From Hormiphora californensis (lineage: Eukaryota; Ctenophora; Tentaculata; Cydippida; Pleurobrachiidae): a stretch of DNA of 64,000 bases. This document shows positions 1 through 10,770 of this stretch, piece after piece (position 1 is the first letter of the stretch; every line of letters starts with the position of its first letter). A program made the translations under genes and the position numbers. The DNA lies in assembly GCA_020137815.1 (NCBI GenBank), contig CM035353.1, forward strand, positions 4,964,733-5,028,732, read 5' to 3'. Under the pieces are notes generated by a model. That model had not been told where the DNA came from. It ran no database searches and saw only the letters and a list, made by a program, of their open reading frames with translations.

Positions 1-71
1 TTGCTGTAATATATGTATAAATATTATCACGATTGGAAGAAAAAATTGGTCGATTTTGCATTTGTACTTAC

Positions 72-131
72 AGATGACCAGGATTCATTAAGTATGCGCA
101 TTACTTCCTCATCCGTAATGGTGTTTGACAT
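72..131 (-). CDS. first exon of a small acidic protein (20 codons, then splice donor)
   Basis: An ATG at 131 opens 20 codons that end exactly at a consensus donor (TCT|GTAAGT). The peptide begins MSNTITDEEVMRILNESWSS. It resembles the ORF starting at 1607, which has TDEEICKILDEPWSS after its start, so the two look like paralogous gene starts. The shared core T-D-E-E-x-x-x-I-L-x-E-x-W-S-S is acidic and helical. I do not recognise the family; short acidic N-termini like this occur in transposase genes, but nothing here proves it. The rest of the gene lies left of the window. Confidence 0.5.
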
Positions 132-1454
132 ATTTGCTATAAAATGGCATGTTGTTAAAGATTGATGAGACAGCTTTCGCTGTATTGCCTAATGCCTGCC
201 GCGGAGTGATTATACGGAGATCTGTTAGAGTCTCGCGGCGTGTTCCGAACCATGTTGTCAGACATTAAAAACAAGATTTTTAAGCGATATTTCGGATTTC
301 TCCTTAATCATGCATGACTCTAACAACTATTAATAACTTTTGCCAGTTTCTACAGAGTGCTGATCTCATATAATGCCTTTTTAATTTTCCCTTCGTAACT
401 GACTGGGGCCATATCTCATACCACTTCATGGAACGCCACTCTCAAAGCTTTGTCTTGGTTCCTCCTTGTATTTTCTTTCAAGTCTTGTCATTTTGGTGTA
501 CAGGTTTTTGTTGTTTCGTTTCGCTTTCCATCGTCTTTCTGCGTTGTTGTACAGGTTCCGGAGCTTCCTCAGTTTCTGTGAACCATTCTTGTTTCAAGGA
601 CGATTTGTCATGAATATCTCAAAGTTTGCTTTGGGGATCTTTTTTCATGAAGCCTTCTCAAGTTCCGACTTCGCTTTTGAAGATAGTTTGCTAAGCTGTG
701 AACAATGGGACTAACTCTAATTTTTCGTTAAACGCTACTCCGGTAAGGTGATACTTCAGCCTGAAACTTTGTACGAGCAAAAGTGTCTCATCCAAACCAA
801 AATTGCTTTCGATGACGGTTCTTGGACAGACGATAGGAATTGAGTATACATATTTATATAACTCAATCCTTCTCCGCCACCTCTTCAAAACTCGACATGA
901 GTCATGAGTAATGTAATACAGGCAACGGTTGGTCATAAACAAACCACAGAAACACTAGAAAATCAAGAGGAACATGAAGGAGCAATGGCCTTAGACACCG
1001 GACACGTGGAACTGCAGGGATTCGGTTCCCTCCATATAATATACAACCCAGGGTGTCCTCCGCTGATGTTATGTGTGTAATGGTCGTGGTCATGATGATA
1101 ATTTTAGTGGACGGTGCATTGCCCTTCTGATAAAATACATTGTGGCCGCCATGCTTCCTTCAAATCCCAGTTTAAAGTGGAAAACCAGGTCGCTTGGCCA
1201 CTCCACTGAGTCTACGTGCGTTAGTAGCTTGTTATTGCCTCCGTAAGGTCGAACGCGACACCAACGTTACCCTCTGAGAGAGGTTGGATCTGTACCGCCA
1301 CAGACATCCTGTAATTACGATAGAAGAAAATTGTAACTCAATAATTAGATAAATGCTAAACCTCTCAACCAATAATAATAGTCTAGATCCTGTGCCAATC
1401 TTATATCCTACTGATTCAACAGTATAATTTTGGTTCCCTTATTTCTTTTGTTTT
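132..1454. other. no clear gene; possible decayed minus-strand coding at 1100-1310
   Basis: Overlapping minus-strand frames around 1110-1300 look protein-like (one contains HVDSVEWPSDLVFHFKLGF) but are broken by stops and frame changes, and no family is recognised. The left part (420-720) is T-rich with short incidental frames. Confidence 0.3.
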
Positions 1455-1607
1455 TTAATTCTTTTCCCGGATTCTCTTAGATGGGATTGCGGGGGAGTTA
1501 GATGCGGTGCCAGACATTTTAGGCTCGTATTCATCAAGCGAACTCCAAGGTTCATCAAGAATTTTGCATATTTCTTCATCAGTGAAACTCATCTGATTCT
1601 GACTCAT
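1455..1607 (-). CDS. small acidic ORF, paralogue of the exon at 72-131
   Basis: This 50-codon open frame starts at ATG 1607 and stops at TAA 1455. It starts MSQNQMSFTDEEICKIL, then DEPWSSLDEYEPK, and ends basic with PSKRIREKN. The T-D-E-E to W-S-S stretch matches the exon at 72-131. That exon splices right after W-S-S; here the frame simply runs on, so the true gene could also splice. The DNA just upstream (1608-1701) is duplicated at 2643-2742. Function unknown. Confidence 0.4.
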   Translation of the reverse strand: MSQNQMSFTDEEICKILDEPWSSLDEYEPKMSGTASNSPAIPSKRIREKN

Positions 1608-1701
1608 GTTTTTTGCAAAGCTCCCAAGCGAGTAGTCGTGTTATATTTTGTCGCCCCTTACTCAACAAAACATCCCCACTTATCAAGAAAACAAATGAAT
1701 T
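1608..1701. repeat. direct duplication, copy 1 (upstream of the TDEE ORF)
   Basis: Runs from the T-tract before the ATG through AGCTCCCAAGCGAGTAGTCG to AAACAAATGAATT. It recurs in the same orientation at 2643-2742 with a few substitutions and a small indel. It may be the gene's promoter or leader copied without the coding part. Confidence 0.65.
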
Positions 1702-1970
1702 AAAGTGAGAGAGAACAGCCCCGATTTTGATGAAACTTGGTCAGAATAGTGTTTGGTGTCTAATTAGAATTCAAAAAAATTTTTAGTGCTCAAATCCTAA
1801 ATTTAGGATTTTTAGGTTTTTTAGGTTTTTCGGCTTTTATGGGTTTCAGGAACGTTCTAGAACAAAATGAATAAAACCATCTTTCTCGGCATTAAATTCT
1901 TCATCGATTATAGTGGTTATAAACCTTTCTATGACGTAAGGTTCAGAAGTTATCGCAAAAAAGCCCAAAC

Positions 1971-2345
1971 GGGTACATGTGTTAGGGGCGGGTTCATGTT
2001 TTAGGCTAACCGGCGAACCTCTTGTCAGAACACCATGTTATAGGGTGTCAATCGACGCGTATTGATAAGGAGATCATTTTAGTGAAAATTATTTTCATCT
2101 GCGATGTCTGTGTAACTAATGAAACCTAAAAAACCTTACTGAATGAAGCATACCCGTTTGGTTAAAACATGTGGTGAGGTTTTTTAGGTTTCATTCGTTA
2201 CACAGACATCGCAGATCAAAATAATTTTCACTAAAATGACCTCCTTATCAATACGCGTCGATTGACACCCTATAACATGGTGTTCTGGCAAGAGGTTCGC
2301 CGGTTAGCCTAAAACATGAACCCGCCCCCACTAACACTGGTACCC
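1971..2345. mobile_element. foldback (MITE-like) element, about 165-bp arms
   Basis: The left arm, about 1971-2136, is matched in reverse complement by about 2177-2345 with few mismatches, around a loop of about 40 bases. The outer ends read GGGTACATGTGTTAGGGG and its near complement. There is no coding capacity. I could not define a target site duplication. Confidence 0.75.
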
Positions 2346-3096
2346 TTCTGCATTTGAGAAAGTTCTCCTTATGCTAGTTTCGGTATATCGGTGGTTCGTT
2401 TCAGTGGACCTGGTAAAATATCCTAAATACTCCATCACCATCATCACGCCACTCATTTCTAATTTATAATATAGATTGCATTTAATTAATAATAATTACA
2501 CTTTCGGGAGGTTGTTCACTTCTACCGCAGGGGCCTCCATTTTCCTTAGGTTCCATTGTAAAACTCTTATAAATTTCCCTGCCTAGTAGTCCTTGTAGTA
2601 GAAAGACTATATATATATCATACAATGGTTTGAGATCAGGCTGTTTTTTTTGCGAAGCTCCCAAGCGAGTAGTCGTGTTATATTTCGTCACCACTTACTT
2701 GCTCAACAAATCATCCCCACTTATCAAGAAAACAAATGAATTCAGATGAATTGATAACTTCAATCGTAACAACACTTGTTCTGGCTCAGTTTTATAGGAA
2801 TTTCAGCTCTAATAAATAATAATAAATCGGATCTACTATTTTTAGCATTGTGCTCACCTTTCACCCAAAGTTGCAGCATGCTGCTTTGATGTAATTGCTG
2901 CAATCTCCGCCAGTAATGCTAAATGTAAAATTGTGTCTCAGTTTCAAGAGCTTGTGTTACATTACTAAGTAGATTAGTGGTCGTAGCAGTTAATAGAAAC
3001 AGTAGTATAGAAAATTGTTAACCACTATACACGGGCTAAATGAACCAATCGAAGAGAATTCATGCTGAGTCCTCTTTAAATTTAGTAATCCTGCAT
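2346..3096. other. no gene seen; holds duplicated segment 2643-2742
   Basis: Apart from copy 2 of the upstream duplication (2643-2742) and a short TA run near 2610, I see only AT-rich sequence. The minus-strand frame at 2482-2694 crosses the duplicated non-coding block and is not supported. Confidence 0.4.
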
Positions 3097-3285
3097 TTTC
3101 GGAACGTGTTCGTCTCAACACTGCGCGTCGCAGACTGTACCAAACCCGGGCGAACAAGCTAACAATAGTGCAATTACATGCGCGCGATGTACTATATCGC
3201 ATGGAAGTTCACTATTGTTAGCTCGCTCACCCGTACTAGCTCCTGCACCCGCGACACGCAATGCCGAGACGAACACGCTCCGAAA
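3097..3285. mobile_element. short foldback MITE
   Basis: About 75-bp imperfect inverted arms (3097-3172 and 3206-3285). The outer ends are TTTTCGGAACGTGTTCGTCT and its near complement; the inner arms contain AGCTAACAATAGTG and CACTATTGTTAGCT. Non-coding. Confidence 0.7.
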
Positions 3286-3808
3286 AGAGAGCATAATGCC
3301 ATGAGGCACATGACTCAATCCTGATATATGTTTGCATTCAAAATATACCCTTTTGAAGGAGTCTGTTGTTATTCCCACCACCTTACCAAACTTGTGTTTA
3401 GTACTATATCTGTCCTTCTCCCCTTGGGAAGAAACCCTGACGTTTCCGAACTTGACCTCAGTAAGTGTCGCCCCTGCTGGATTTTCCTCTATTGGGTTTT
3501 CGAAACAAAAGGAATCAGGTTTTTCTTGTTCAATCCTTTTCCTGTGCGAAGATTAGGGTAGTAAAAGTAAGAGGTACATTGATAAAGGTTGGGGTTTTTA
3601 TAAAAGGCTCAATTTTAAAATAATAAAGGAGAGACTTACTCTCAAAAACTGATTACATCATCAAATTTTTCACTTTTCTTATTACAATATTATGTATTAT
3701 TATTACTACTGTTATTATTACTGTGGTTGATGGGGAATAGGTCCTCAGTGAGAACTCGACAGGGAAATACAAGGAATCTTTGTTGAGTATCCCAATTAAC
3801 TCGAATTT
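3286..3808. other. no gene seen
   Basis: Two overlapping plus-strand frames at 3328-3561 are open but show no recognisable domain or splice context. The rest is AT-rich. Confidence 0.3.
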
Positions 3809-3937
3809 TAATTTCGAATCTTACCACAATAAGTGAGTCGACATACTGCTTACTGAAGAATAAGAATTCTTTCCCAAATTATTCTATTGTTGTGGACTTC
3901 ATCCATAGAGGCCTCAATCTGTCCCGTTTTAATCTTA
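3809..3937 (+). repeat. dispersed repeat R1, copy 1, split by a transposon
   Basis: TTTCGAATCTTACCACAATA to GTCCCGTTTTAATCTTA matches 5837-5967. The repeat continues after the inserted element, at 5104-5157 (TTATTGTATATTTTGTTAC and on), matching 5962-6006. This copy therefore carries an insertion that the 5837 copy lacks. Confidence 0.85.
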
Positions 3938-5103
3938 TAGGCCAGTCATATGACGTTGTTTTCTCACCATAAAAGTTGTAAATCTAATTCCACTTCTAGG
4001 GTACTCTAATAGGTCCCTAGAATCACCAAATAAATCCTTCGCGAATTTCGCGGTGAAGAACTTAGGTTTTTGGGCCACACCCTTTTACCTATGTTTTTAG
4101 CCTGTTTTATAAGACGTAACATGGCTTAGGAACGGAGTAGAGACAAAACTGAGGGCATTAAAGTGATCAGCGTCCTCGCATTAGTGGGGGTAGACACCGA
4201 AATTAAGTCTCTATCTTTTCAGGTTAATTAGATAATTGGATAATTAGATGCGCACATAACCGTTTTGTGGCTATATGGTAAAAACCATCTTAGGAAACGA
4301 GTAGAGATGAAATCGAGGGCACCAAAGTGATCAGTGTCCTCGAATTAGTGGGGGTAGGTACTGGAATTAAGTCTCTATCTCATCTGGTTAATTAGATAAT
4401 TAGATAATTAGCTTTGCGCATAACCGTTTTTAGGCTATATGGCTATAGCCACTTAGGAATGGTTTAGAGACTTTTCACGGGTGCCATTTTGTAGGCAATG
4501 GCCAAGTTATGGGGGGTCGACGTCGGACTTTTAAGCTCTATTTCCAACCGTTTAGCCGTTATTTGGCTTTAAATGTGCCCAAAATGGGCAAAAAACGGTA
4601 AAAAGCCCGATTTTGAGCACCTTTAGAGCCAAATAACGGCTAAACGGTTGGAAATAGAGCTTAAAAGTCCGACGTCGACCCCCCATAACTTGGCCATTGC
4701 CTACAAAATGGCACCCGTGAAAAGTCTCTAAACCATTCCTAAGTGGCTATAGCCATATAGCCCAAAAACGGTTATGCGCAAAGCTAATTATCTAATTATC
4801 TAATTAACCAGATGAGATAGAGACTTAATTCCGGTGTCTACCCCCACTAATGCGAGGACGCTGATCACTTTAGTGCCCTCAGTTTTGTCTCTACTCCGTT
4901 CCTAAGCCATGTTACGTTTTACAAAGCAGGCTAAAAATATAGGTAAAAGGGCGTGGCCCAAAAACCTAAGTTCTTCACCGCGAAAATCGCGAAGGATTTT
5001 TTTGGTGATTCTAGGGACCTATTAGAGTTCCCTAGAAGTGGAATTAGATTTACAACTTTTATGGTGAATTTTGATCTACATCCGACATCATATGACTGGC
5101 CTA
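3938..5103. mobile_element. non-autonomous PIF/Harbinger-like foldback element, TSD TTA
   Basis: The element starts TAGGCCAGTCATATGA and ends with its reverse complement, flanked by TTA at 3935-3937 and 5104-5106. The uninterrupted R1 copy at 5837-6006 has a single TTA here, proving insertion and fixing the borders. The arms are several hundred bases long around a loop near 4570-4624. The left arm also contains a tandem duplication (about 4127-4250 and 4290-4420) that the right arm has once. There is no transposase ORF. A 3-bp TTA duplication is typical of PIF/Harbinger; the superfamily is inferred. Confidence 0.85.
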
Positions 5104-5157
5104 TTATTGTATATTTTGTTACATAAAAGTTTTAAAAAGTCTTACACACACAATTGT

Positions 5158-5545
5158 TTTTATAAAATCTAGATAACTGTTTGTATTGCCCTTCTTGCAG
5201 CTGTTATTCATCATGTTTTGGAGTTTTTTACGGATTAGGTTGTTCCCCATGTCGTAGCATTCGGAGGCTGCTACGACAAGGGAGTCCGTCCCCAGCCCAC
5301 AATAAAACCCATTGCTCCCCCCAGTCCCTTCTAGCAGATGGAATGAAACATAGAACTAGAAGACACACAAAAAACATTACTGGTGCTGAGAGAGTGATTT
5401 GCTCAGCTGTTCGGCGAAAAGTCCCTGCTTGACTCTCTTTATCAGTGTAGCCAGTTTTATCTTGACACTGTCGTAGGGTTCCCCCGATTGTTCAGAGACC
5501 ACCGGTTCTAAAACGAATGGGAGAGAAATTTTAAAATTAAAGAAT
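5158..5545. other. no gene seen
   Basis: One open plus-strand frame (5181-5432) is rich in Cys and Arg but begins from a TTG and shows no domain. Treated as non-coding. Confidence 0.3.
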
Positions 5546-5615
5546 TAAAATTTCGAATCTTACCACAATAAGCGACTAGCGAGTCGACATACTGCTTACT
5601 GAAGAATAAGAATTC
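5546..5615 (+). repeat. dispersed repeat R1, partial copy
   Basis: Same start as the R1 copies at 3809 and 5837, with a small internal duplication (GCGACTAGCGAGTCGAC). It diverges after AAGAATTCT. Confidence 0.75.
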
Positions 5616-5836
5616 TCGCCCCCCTCGAAATTGTTGGGGAATAAAAACCACGTGGGTTTTGGCCATGTCAGGGGGGAAGGGCCCCCTTGGTTGATTATGC
5701 ATCCACCATGGTTCACTTCTTTGCGGAACATGCCAGTCCTGCAAAAATTTCGGTGAACTTCAGACAATTTTTTGCATTGATGGTTTTTATAAAGGTTAAA
5801 AGGGAACCGTTGTCTATCGTGGCCCGTGGGGCCTAA

Positions 5837-6006
5837 AAATTTCGAATCTTACCACAATAAGCGAGTCGACATACTGCTTACTGAAGAATAAGAATTCTTT
5901 CCCAAATTATTCAATATTGTGGACTTCATCCATAGAGGCCTCAATCTGTCCCGTTTTAATCTTATTGTATATTTTGTTACATAAAAGTTTTAAAAAGTCT
6001 TACACT
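5837..6006 (+). repeat. dispersed repeat R1, uninterrupted copy (empty site)
   Basis: Matches both flanks of the element at 3938-5103 with the junction CTTATTGTAT intact. It is thus the pre-insertion form of the target. Confidence 0.9.
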
Positions 6007-6490
6007 CGGGTCGATACGCTCCTGTAATTGAAAAAACTAAAGGGCTAAAAGTGCCTCTCTCGACATTCAAAATTGGTTCCCGTTCTACGACCAGCCAGTA
6101 TGTTACATAATAGCTTGTTATGTCCGTAAATAACGCATCTCCTCGGCCGCAGTTGATCAAATCTTTCTCATAAACACATCTGATCTCTGGTAGCCGTGGT
6201 AGTTTCTTAATAAAAGACTATCCCGAAATCCACCCTTGTCTAGAACAATAGGAAAAATAAGAATTTCTTCTTGTGCCGGCATTTCGATAGAATCTCTGAT
6301 CTTTAACAGCCGTTGATCCATGGACGTACAGAGGTCGCACGTTGACTGGCCCACGTTATATATAATGGTCTTGATCCTCTCCTCTTGATCTCCCACTAAA
6401 TTTCCCACGATCGATCTTCCCTCATGTTTAAGATATCCCAGACCTTTCCAAACAGTTTTGTATTTTTACTCGTGGCGAAATGCGCCGGAC
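6007..6490. other. no firm gene; open minus frame 6157-6408
   Basis: The minus frame at 6157-6408 is 83 codons and protein-like but without a recognised domain. It lies downstream of the transposase remnant and could be part of the same decayed element. Confidence 0.25.
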
Positions 6491-7810
6491 TTAATCATGA
6501 TAAGTGCTGTTCTTACGATCAGCTCTCTTCTTGTCAGCATGAACCCCATCTTCTTCAATTGACGGCGATATTGTAGTAGTACTGGTTGGGGTAGGATGGT
6601 GGGAGATGCCACCAGTTGCCGTGTCCCCCGCATCGAGGATCCCTGGGCCATACCCTGAGCCACTCCCAACCTTCTCTCTTTTATTTTCAAGAGCCGCTTC
6701 TAACCAGTTTTTGTACTTTAATGCTGCTTGGTCCTGGGCTCTCTTTTCTCTTAACCCTACCAGTGTCCTGGCGCTCCAAGGTGGCATTGTTTTTCATTGG
6801 CAGTCCGAGCCGCTAACATATTCTAACAAGCTGTTTGTAGCAGTTCTGATATACCAAAATGGCAAGATTTACGGCTAGTTCCTGCCTCTTCTTGCCGTAA
6901 AACTTGGTCTTCGTCATGAATGACTGCACAACACAGAGTTGTACGATTCGTTTACATTAGTATTATATCCTGGCTCCATTCTCAGCAAGATACTCTGCTG
7001 AGTGTAGTGCTCAAACACCGGGGTGAGAAACTCAAGAAAAACCGGTGCGAGATGGTGGGGTTTGTCCTCAAACGAACCAGGGTTGTCAGTTTTATATAAA
7101 CACCAAGAGTCTGTGGGGCAAAATTGGTGCCGTCTTTCTGATACATGAGTGGTAGAGTATAGCAAACTATACATTCTTCCTCATCTTGTCTGAAGCCGCA
7201 TTGGCATCGGCAGACGTGCTAACCTCCCTATTCAATGACCTCCTCACAGCATTTCTGATATTTTTTTATATTTTTAGCCTGGCGTGTTTGCCCAACCTGT
7301 GCTGCCCCCTATTTACACTCTTATTGTCCTCCATTCGCGTACCATCAACAACCAATCTAGAACTCAAGTTTTTGGCAACATGGCTGATCATGCAGTCTAA
7401 CTTCAGCACAACTACACAGTTGTATGCTGGGTCGTCATGGAACTCGACCCTCCGCTTGTACTCTGGTGTGTCTTTCCATTCTGCCTGGTTTATGTTATCT
7501 TTGTACTCAGTGCACAATGTACAAACCAGGTAATGATTCCAGACATCGAGGTACCCCTGTCACTTATAAATGAGGTTACATATGAGTTCGACCGCTCATA
7601 TAATCTCTTCAGCCCCCACCTCTCCATTTCTGAGCTTGGCCCCTCGAAGTTTTTGCCACATGTTATGTGTGGCCTTCTTTCCAGGTCTCGCGGTACCCTT
7701 CCCTATCTGGCTTCCAGAGTATTGCACTCCAAGCAGAAACAACTATTGCATCCAAAGGGATGTCTAATTCCCCGTCAAATACTACCAGTACCCCAATTTT
7801 ACTAGTGTAC
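6491..7810 (-). pseudogene. decayed Mutator-like (MULE-type) transposase
   Basis: Read on the minus strand, successive frames give pieces of one transposase in order. 7266-7580 gives a segment with LKLDCMISHVAKNLSSRL, followed by a basic linker in another frame near 7170-7270. 6914-7174 gives RRHQFCPTDSWCLYKTD and then NVNESYNSVL. Near 6830-6910 lies KTKFYGKKRQELAVN, and 6491-6787 gives a charged tail with SGSGYGPGILD. Conserved Cys/His ahead of SWC, a later N-x-x-E-S-x-N and a lysine-rich tail ending in YGPG are familiar from metazoan Mutator-like transposases. The pieces sit in different frames with stops between them, so the gene is dead. 7580-7810 may hold more N-terminal remnants. Confidence 0.65.
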
Positions 7811-7915
7811 CCTCGACTTGACTGTCAAAAATACGGCAAAAATGTTAACCTCAAAAAAGTATAGCTACAGAACGCTTTGAGAACTGGTAACCCCCGGAAT
7901 AGATCGGGCTTGTTA

Positions 7916-8935
7916 AGGCCAGAGGGGGGGGGGTCGACCGATTTTTGACCCCTATTTTGGGCCATTTCTGGGGTTACCATCATGTGATAGCGCTTGGCAC
8001 ACCGGACCAGATGGATATGACAGAATCGATTTTGCGCGAACGGTCTGGGAGAAAAGTGGGGTTAACTTTTGGCCTGAAATCAATGTAAACCCCATTATTT
8101 CAGCACTGGTAGGGTTTGGGACATCCAATCAAGTGTCAAACGCTTCGTCTTATCAAGAGGGATCACTCTGCTAAGTTTTACACCATTAGTCCAACTGGTC
8201 TTTGAATTATTTGGGGTTTACAAAATCTGGAAAAATCGACATTATGGCTCCCATATACACCCCATTTTTTCACATGGTTAACCACTTTCTGAGAAAACGG
8301 CTAGGATTTAGACCTTGTCGTTTGGCACACTTGTTCTACAGACCAAGGAGCACGAAACATATGTAGCGATTTTTGATTAAGGCCCTCATTCAAAAATTAT
8401 GGGGGTTTACATAATATTTTCCCTGACCAAACATTTGTAAACCCCCATAATTTTTGAATGAGGGCCTTAATCAAAAATCGCTACATATGTTTCATGCTCC
8501 TTGGTCTGTAGAACAAGTGTGCCAAACGACAAGGTCTGGATCCTAGCCGTTTTCTCAGAAAGTGGTTAACCATGTGAAAAAAATGGGGTGCATATATGGG
8601 AGCCATAATGTCGATTTTTCCAGATTTTGTAAACCCCAAATAATTCAAAGACCAGTTGGACTAATGGTGTAAAACTTAGCAGAGTGATCCCTCTTGATAA
8701 GACGAAGCGTTTGACACTTGATTGGATGTCCCAAACCCTACCAGTGCTGAAATAATGGGGTTTACATTGATTTCAGGCCAAAAGTTAACCCCACTTTTCT
8801 CCCAGACCGTTCGCGCAAAATCGATTCTGTCATATCCATCTGGTCCGGTGTGCCAAGCGCTATCACATGATGGTAACCCCAAAAATGGCCCAAAATAGGG
8901 GTCAAAAATCGGTCGACCCCCCCCCCCCTCTGGCC
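7916..8935. mobile_element. foldback element with about 495-bp arms, TSD TTA
   Basis: The arms 7916-8410 and 8437-8935 are near-perfect inverted repeats around a 26-base loop. The ends read AGGCCAGAGG with a G tract (C tract on the right). TTA flanks both sides (7913-7915 and 8936-8938), as in the element at 3938, again suggesting a PIF/Harbinger-type target. The open frame at 8676-8882 is only the mirrored arm. The high arm identity suggests recent origin. Confidence 0.85.
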
Positions 8936-9354
8936 TTAACCTCTTTGATATATGTATGGGGTCTAAAAAGTCACTTTCGGGGTCTGTATCGCTTAGTGTT
9001 TACTGTTTCCTCCCTGCCTTGGATGTGTTAAGAGGAAGGGCCCGTATCGCTTAGTGTTTCCTCCTTGTCATGCTCTCTGACAGCAGCAGATCTTCTGGAC
9101 CTGAATAACTCAACTGAAGGATTGTTTTTGGGAAATTATTATATCTGTGTTAGTATAGTAAGAATTGTGTATGGAGGTATATAGGGAGGAATGAAAAGTG
9201 TAGGGCGAGGTGTTCAGGCGTAGGGAGCTGGAGGTAGGGTGAATTATGTGGGGGTGCGTGGTCAGTCAGGTGCCCTCTGCCCAGAGCTATATTGCATTGG
9301 ACTTGGTAAACTGTCAGTTTTGACTTGTTAACACGGGGTATTTCCAGTGATCAT
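8936..9354. other. 3' flank of the lectin gene; no gene seen
   Basis: Contains GT-rich stretches and a short duplicated phrase (CGTATCGCTTAGTGTTT near 8985 and 9042). No AATAAA is obvious right after the lectin stop. Confidence 0.4.
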
Positions 9355-10074
9355 TTAACATCTGTCATATATACTACCTTGATCAGTGAGAGTCTCAATT
9401 AGTATTTGACAGGAACAAGTGGATTCCCTCATGCAGCCAATATCTAGCCAAGACCCTGCGTCAGTAATAGTAGCACACATTTCCTCCGGATTATTTGGTT
9501 CATTTGTCGCCCATTTACTGTATGATAGAGGGACACCACCAGTCCATACCCAACCCGTGTCCATATCCTCTTTTGTGGTATCATACAGACCCAACCAGCT
9601 CCTATAACCATTGTAGTACTTCATCTGCCAGAGAAACCGTGTGTTATCCTCCTCGCTGAGTATGGTAGGAAGTGCACCGTTCAGCCCTGCACAGAATGTT
9701 TTACATTGCGGTTGTGTGATCATTCCTTCCTCCTTAAACAGCGCTAGAATCTTTTTCAGTCCTTTGAATATGGCTGGTTTCGATGATTCTCCACAATCCG
9801 GAGTCTCGGTATCCTGGATACAAGTTACAACCTGTTCTTTCCACCCTTCGTCTCCACAGTACAAGTAGAGAGTGTCTCCAGCGGTGACCTTGTCAAATTC
9901 CGTGGTTGGTTCGTAGGAAAGTGGTATGGATGAGGTCTTCAGGTTGCAAACTGAGGACAGGAATTATGGTTTGAGAAATAATTTAATTTGAGCTGAGAGA
10001 TATTTGGTATGCTACAATTACCCACCGTTATTTGAAGACGCAAGTGCTAAAACAAACAATAAAATTTCAAACAT
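9355..10074 (-). CDS. secreted CCP (sushi) + C-type lectin domain protein, two exons
   Basis: Exon 1 is 10026-10074: ATG then MFEILLFVLALASS, a signal peptide. It ends with one base of a split codon at AACG|GTGGGT. Exon 2 is 9355-9950, after the acceptor CTGTCCTCAG. It restores the codon and runs open to TAA, giving 214 residues. After the signal peptide comes a CCP-like module with four Cys (CNLK, LYC, VTC, PDC), then a C-type lectin domain: SWLGLYD, TGWVWTGG, an EPN triplet in ATNEPNNPEEMC, then GSWLDIGCMRESTCSCQ. EPN is the mannose-type sugar-binding motif. The usual WND is WLD here, so Ca-dependent binding is plausible but not certain. It is probably an extracellular recognition protein. 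A GA microsatellite lies just upstream of the start. Exon phases agree, so I trust the model. Confidence 0.85.
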
Positions 10075-10085
10075 TCTTGCTAGAG

Positions 10086-10135
10086 AAAACTGAGAGAGTG
10101 AGAGAGAGGGAGAGAGAGAGAGAGTGAGAGAGAGA
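10086..10135. repeat. GA microsatellite upstream of the lectin gene
   Basis: GA/GTGA-rich run directly 5' of the lectin start codon on the transcribed side. Confidence 0.9.
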
Positions 10136-10292
10136 TCCAGGATCCTAACCAACTGGTACAGATATTATAAGAAAAGAAAATATTCAACCGAAACACACCG
10201 GCTAGTCGACTGCTATAATGCGAATTACAGAAGGATGATAAACAGAGGGAGAGAGGAAAAAAACTAATATAACTGAGAAGCATCGACAAACA

Positions 10293-10770
10293 GCAATAAA
10301 GGGATTATCGTGACCAGTTACAAACTTGCTTGTCCGATTGAGCCATTATATAGAGAGCAAAAATCCCTTTATTGCAATGAAGGGATTATTGCTCTCTATA
10401 TAATGGCTTTATCGAACAAGCTGCCACAACTGACTGGTCACGATAATTCCTCTTTCATGACTTATAGCTATTGATAGCCGTCCCTCTCTACATAATGGCT
10501 TTATCGAACAAGCTGCCACAACTGACTGGTCACGATAATTCCTCTTTCATGACTTATAGCTATTGATAGCCGTCCCTCTCTACATAATGGCTTTATCGAA
10601 CAAGCTGCCACAACTGACTGGTCACGATAATTCCTCTTTCATGACTTATAGCTATTGATAGCCGTCCCTCTCTACATAATGGCTTTATCGAACAAGCTGC
10701 CACAACTGACTGGTCACGATAATTCCTCTTTCATGACTTATAATAGCTATTGATAGCCGTCCCTCTCTTA
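10293..10770. repeat. foldback end plus 92-bp tandem repeats
   Basis: 10293-10370 is inverted with respect to 10370-10450 (AAGGGATTATCGTGACCAGT and complement; ATTATATAGAGAGCAA and complement). Downstream, a 92-bp unit containing AATGGCTTTATCGAACAAGC repeats about four times to 10770; CGATAATT falls at 10441, 10533, 10625 and 10717. The tandem units are copies of one arm. Confidence 0.85.

Noticed and set aside
1585-1605. CTGATGA on the minus strand as a hammerhead core
   Set aside because: It lies in the coding frame of the TDEE ORF and has no stem II or GAAA partner.
8676-8882. 68-codon minus frame
   Set aside because: Lies wholly in a foldback arm, with its complement in the other arm.
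10396-10770. Regularly spaced repeats as a possible CRISPR array (also 61160-63268)
   Set aside because: No unique spacers; the whole unit repeats, and the context is eukaryotic.
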